From positions 842,177-853,176 of the forward strand of contig CAJNDS010002779.1 in NCBI GenBank assembly GCA_905221605.1: 11,000 nucleotides of DNA, read 5' to 3'. How positions within the stretch are numbered: the stretch's first letter is position 1; every line of letters begins with the position of its first letter. The notes under the pieces were generated by a model that saw nothing but the letters and a program-made list of their open reading frames with translations, was not told where the DNA came from and did not search any database. Positions 1 to 3,700 of the stretch are shown here, in pieces. The DNA comes from Symbiodinium natans (Eukaryota; Sar; Dinophyceae; Suessiales; Symbiodiniaceae). The position numbers were made by a program, and so were the translations under genes.

Positions 1-255
1 TCTATCGTCATTGGACAGATACGAAGAGCTGGCACTGGTCTTGAAATTTCTACGATTTAGGGCCGGTCTACGGTTTAGAGACTTCAGGGTCCTGAGGTTT
101 GGAATTTAGGGCTCACGCTTCGAGTTTGGGGTTTCGGGACAGGCATCCGATCTCGTACCCGCCCCACAAGGTTGTGCTCTGAAGTGCCGCCGTTGAACCC
201 CCTCAAACCAGAAGCCTCTTGAACCCATTGAAGCCCTAAACCTTAAACCGCCGCG
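1..255 (+). other. Left flank with weak exon-like pieces
   Basis: No firm gene. Frame 2 is open from the window edge and encodes SLDRYEELALVLKFLRF up to about position 60, which reads like the end of an exon cut by the window edge. A second piece at about 144-171, after an acceptor-like GGGACAG, could encode HPISYPPHK before a GTTGTG donor. The rest is degenerate TTTAGGG/CCCTAAA-like text. Both exon calls are guesses. Confidence 0.2.
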
Positions 256-314
256 CCCTAAACCCTAAACCCTAAACCCTAAACCCTAAGCCCTAAACCC
301 TAAACCCTAAACCC
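256..314. repeat. Interstitial telomere-type array, CCCTAAA strand
   Basis: About eight tandem CCCTAAA units with one CCCTAAG variant. Noncoding sequence continues on both sides, so this is not a chromosome end. Confidence 0.95.
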
Positions 315-322
315 CTTAACAG

Positions 323-391
323 GCCCCCCCCCCCCCGGCCGCACCTCAGAGGCCTGGTATGTGAAGATGGGCCTCGCACACAACGTAGAGC
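323..391 (+). other. Poly-C run followed by an exon-like segment
   Basis: A 14-base C run (323-336) follows the telomere-type array. After it a frame encodes SEAWYVKMGLAHNVEQTSAE before running into AT-rich DNA. It could be an exon ending at GTAGAG or GTATGT. Nothing fixes its borders or function. Confidence 0.25.
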
Positions 392-418
392 AGACTTCTG
401 CAGAGGCGTTTGGGGGCT

Positions 419-560
419 TTATTTATTTATTTATTTAATTATTGTTGTTATTATTGCTATTCTTCTTTTATTATTATAATTTTTTTTTTTGGGGGGGGTG
501 GGCTTTTGAGGGTTGAGGGTTTTTGTTGTGCTGTTTTTTTCGGGGGCTTTGCGCGGTCTT
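419..560. repeat. AT-rich low-complexity tract with T and G runs
   Basis: ATTT-type repeats, then a run of ten T followed by eight G, grading into degenerate TTTAGGG-like text. No coding signal seen. Its placement between exon-like pieces suggests intron sequence. Confidence 0.8.
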
Positions 561-699
561 GAGGGGTTTTAGGGTTTAGAACCCCCCAGGGACTTTAGAG
601 CCTTAGGGAAGTTTGGCGTTTTTTTTTTGGAGGGTCATTCTTAGGCTTGCAAGGCTTGTGGGGTTTACAGGGGTTTAGAGAGCTTCAGCCGGGGTTCAG

Positions 700-717
700 G
701 CACCGAAGTTGGGGATG
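700..717 (+). CDS. Candidate 18-base micro-exon, gene 1
   Basis: Lies between GGTTCAG and GTTCCCCC. In the phase required by the next exon it adds TEVGD before GMKSTL. Its last five bases (GGATG) are also the left end of the foldback element that fills the following intron. Confidence 0.35.
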
Positions 718-3700
718 GTTCCCCCTTCTAAACTAACAGTCCTCCATAGGGCCTATAGGGATTATAATGAGAGGGTACTATCAGCCTTGTTAAGGACTGT
801 TGGTATAAGGGCAGGGAGAACATCCGAAACACCTAAGGGATGAAGAGCACGTTGGCTTGTGCTGTTGTGGAAGGACCGCTACAAAGCGTGCAGCATCTTA
901 GGTCGGAACTTAGGCCACCACTCTAACCATCCGAGGCTTTTCCTCTAGCAACACCTCTCTTTTCGGGCTCGGGCAGTGTGAGCAATGTAGCCGCAGGCCT
1001 CCTAGGACGTTTCGCTTGCTGGCGCAAACGAAGTTGGACCCCTCCACCCCTAAACTCTAGATACTTGTTGCTGCATCCAGCGGCGAGTCCACATTGTGTG
1101 GTAAACCCCCCCCCCCCCCCCTCAAAAAAAAGAGACACAGACACACACACTCACACTGAAACCCTTAGACCCAAAAACCCTCGCACACCCTTACCCGGAA
1201 ACCCGAAACCCCCCAAACCCGGAAACCCGAAACCCCTAAAATCCTCACGGCCCCCTCACCCTGAAACCCTTGCTAACCCCCTAAACCCTGAAACCCTCCC
1301 ACCATCAAAACGCAGGCACCGCCCGTTGTCCAGCTGAACTTCGAACCCAAGGGTGTGGGCCATGCTGGAGATGCCTTCTACCTGCAGGTCATGGAAAATC
1401 AGTTCCCTGTCTGTTTTGTAGGGTTTAGGGGATTTGGGTGGTTTACTACCATTTGCAAACCCCCCTCCTCCCACCACCACCAAAAAAAGACAAAAATCAC
1501 GATGAAAGATGCTAATTCCCATATTACCTTGATTAGGAAGAATAATTTTTCTTCTTCTTTGAAGTAGTAGTTTAGATTTCTTTGTTCAGAGACCCTCGGC
1601 TGGCATGAAGTGCGTCAAAACAATCCACAACCGAGCATCCGGTGTCCTTGCGGAAGTGCTTGCCATAACTGTGGACTCCTCGCAAGTCCGTTCCTAAACC
1701 GTAAACCCCAACCCCTAAGCCCCAAACCCCAAACCCCAAACCCTAAATATTAAACCAGAACCTGTCCGGATGTCAGAGCTGAATTTCTGGGCAACTGTCA
1801 TGCAGCTTGTCACAGCCTGACACAGCCTGAATGCTACGAGCGCGTTCGACTGCTACTGTGTACTGTAGGGCTCGGAATAACCGTTAAGTAGTACTCCCTT
1901 GTGGTTCCTACATAAGTATACTGTATACTGTAATATCCCTAAAAAGCCTATCCTAGTCATTAAGGCCCCTATACGGTTTTTCTACTGTATACTGTAATAT
2001 CCCTAGAAAGCCTATCCTAATAATCAAGGCCCCATATTGCGGTTTGGGTTCGCAGGTGGGGCTTGGAAAGGGCACATGAATCATTGGTTGAATCAGGGTC
2101 ACCTTACAGGGAGCTTGTGGATTAGAATGCCTCAGAAACCGGTTCCCAAACCCCGAACTCCAAGCCCTAAACCTTACCATACGAAAGCACCCTAAGCCTG
2201 AAACCCTAATCCCTCAACCCAAGTTGAGAACACCCAAGAGGTGCGTGGGCTGCGGAGCGAAGGAGGGGCATGCCGGTTTCAAGTGATTTCAACGGGCAGG
2301 GTTTGGGTTTCAGAGTTTAGGGTTTGGGGTTTGGGTTTATAGGGTTTCAGGGTTTAGGGTTTGGGGTTTGGGGTTTCAGGCTTGGGCCCAGGAGCCTCTA
2401 AGCACCTACAACTAAGCCCCAACTGCCCAATTACCCGGGTTCAGACAGCCCTGGCTGCAGGACCACCTGGTCCGTTTCTCCATCGTGCCCCACGTGTTTC
2501 GGGCATTGCTTCCGCGGCGTTTCAAGGAGCTGGGCAAAATGTTGTGTCGGCCATTGGGCTTAGGGTTCTGCACATGATCTACCTCAAACTTTATGTCTAC
2601 AACGCTGATCACAACACATCCACAATCACACAGACCCCAAGCCCTGAAGGCCTAAAACCCCCCAGCAAACTCCCAAAACCCAAGCCCTACATGGAGGTTC
2701 TTTAGTGTGGTATCCCCCTAGCTTCCCGAAAAAGAAGGTGTACCTATGGGCACCCTATCTCTAGCCCTACTCGTGACTCCCACCCATGAACCTCCCGGTA
2801 TCCCCCCCCCCAACCCTGCATGTCGTAGTCCTCCTACCGATAGCTGCCCCATGAACCTCCAAGTAGATCCTTTAGCTTCAGGAGCACTCCAGCCACGACA
2901 TCGTGCTGCTGTGCCACAGCCGGGCGCTTGTCTTGCTGTTGCACTCTGAGGGTAGTTTCAGGGGCCCCGAAAGTATGGTCCCTTGCCTCCTTTCAAGGGT
3001 TCCGAAGAACGGGCCCTTTTGGGTTGTACAGGGTATATAAGGGGTCCCCGTTGTAAGGGCCCATACTAAGGGAACATGAAGGTACCCTAAGATGCAAAGG
3101 CCGGTTTAGGGGCACAAGCCTGATATGCCAGGAGGACCCTTGAGTACTCTACTTACAGCTTGAGGTCTAGAGTTTAGGCTTTAGGGTTTAAGGGTTTAGG
3201 GAAAGGGTTTAGGGTTCTGTGAGGTTTGGGGGGGCACTGGGTTCAGGGCTGGATTTTCGGGTTCGGTATCAGGATGCTTCGTGGGTTTGGTCCTATAGCG
3301 GCCCAGGGAATTTAGGCAGGCCCGGCTTTGGGTCTTATAGGGTTTTGTGGTTTAGGGTTTAAGCTTCCGTGGGTGCCAGCACGTGCCTTGCCAAGGCTGC
3401 TACATCCCTGCATCAACGGCATCCCAGGACCCTTGTGAGGGCGCAAGGGCATGGCATTTCGTGGTGGGGCTTTGTACCCCAAAGGCCGCGTTGAGGGCAA
3501 GACGTTGGGGAACCCCAAAAAAGAAAGACCTCAAAGAGATACGCGATTTAGGGTTTAGGGCCTAGGTTTTGGGGTTTAGGGTAGGCATATTCTTCGCTCT
3601 TTCGCTCGTGACTTTCGTGGCACATGGTCGAGTCTCCGTGGAACTTATGCTCCCACTCTATCCCGCAATCCCGCAATATCACAATGGGGTACCCAAAAGC

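Noticed and set aside
256-314. Chromosome end (true telomere)
   Set aside because: Arrays occur in both orientations throughout 9 kb with exon-like sequence between them, and the window continues past each one.
978-1337. Plus-strand 119-codon Pro-rich gene
   Set aside because: Most of it is translated poly-C and degenerate CCCTAAA repeat, and the Pro/Lys/Asn text follows from the repeat.
2361-2702. 114-codon plus-strand frame as the coding frame of exon 2445-2564
   Set aside because: It is open and protein-like, but has lower third-position GC and does not fit the phase of the preceding exon. Kept as an alternative only.
3032-3050. TATA box (GGGTATATAAGGGG)
   Set aside because: The same motif lies in the same place inside foldback B2, so it is part of the element. 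No gene start follows.
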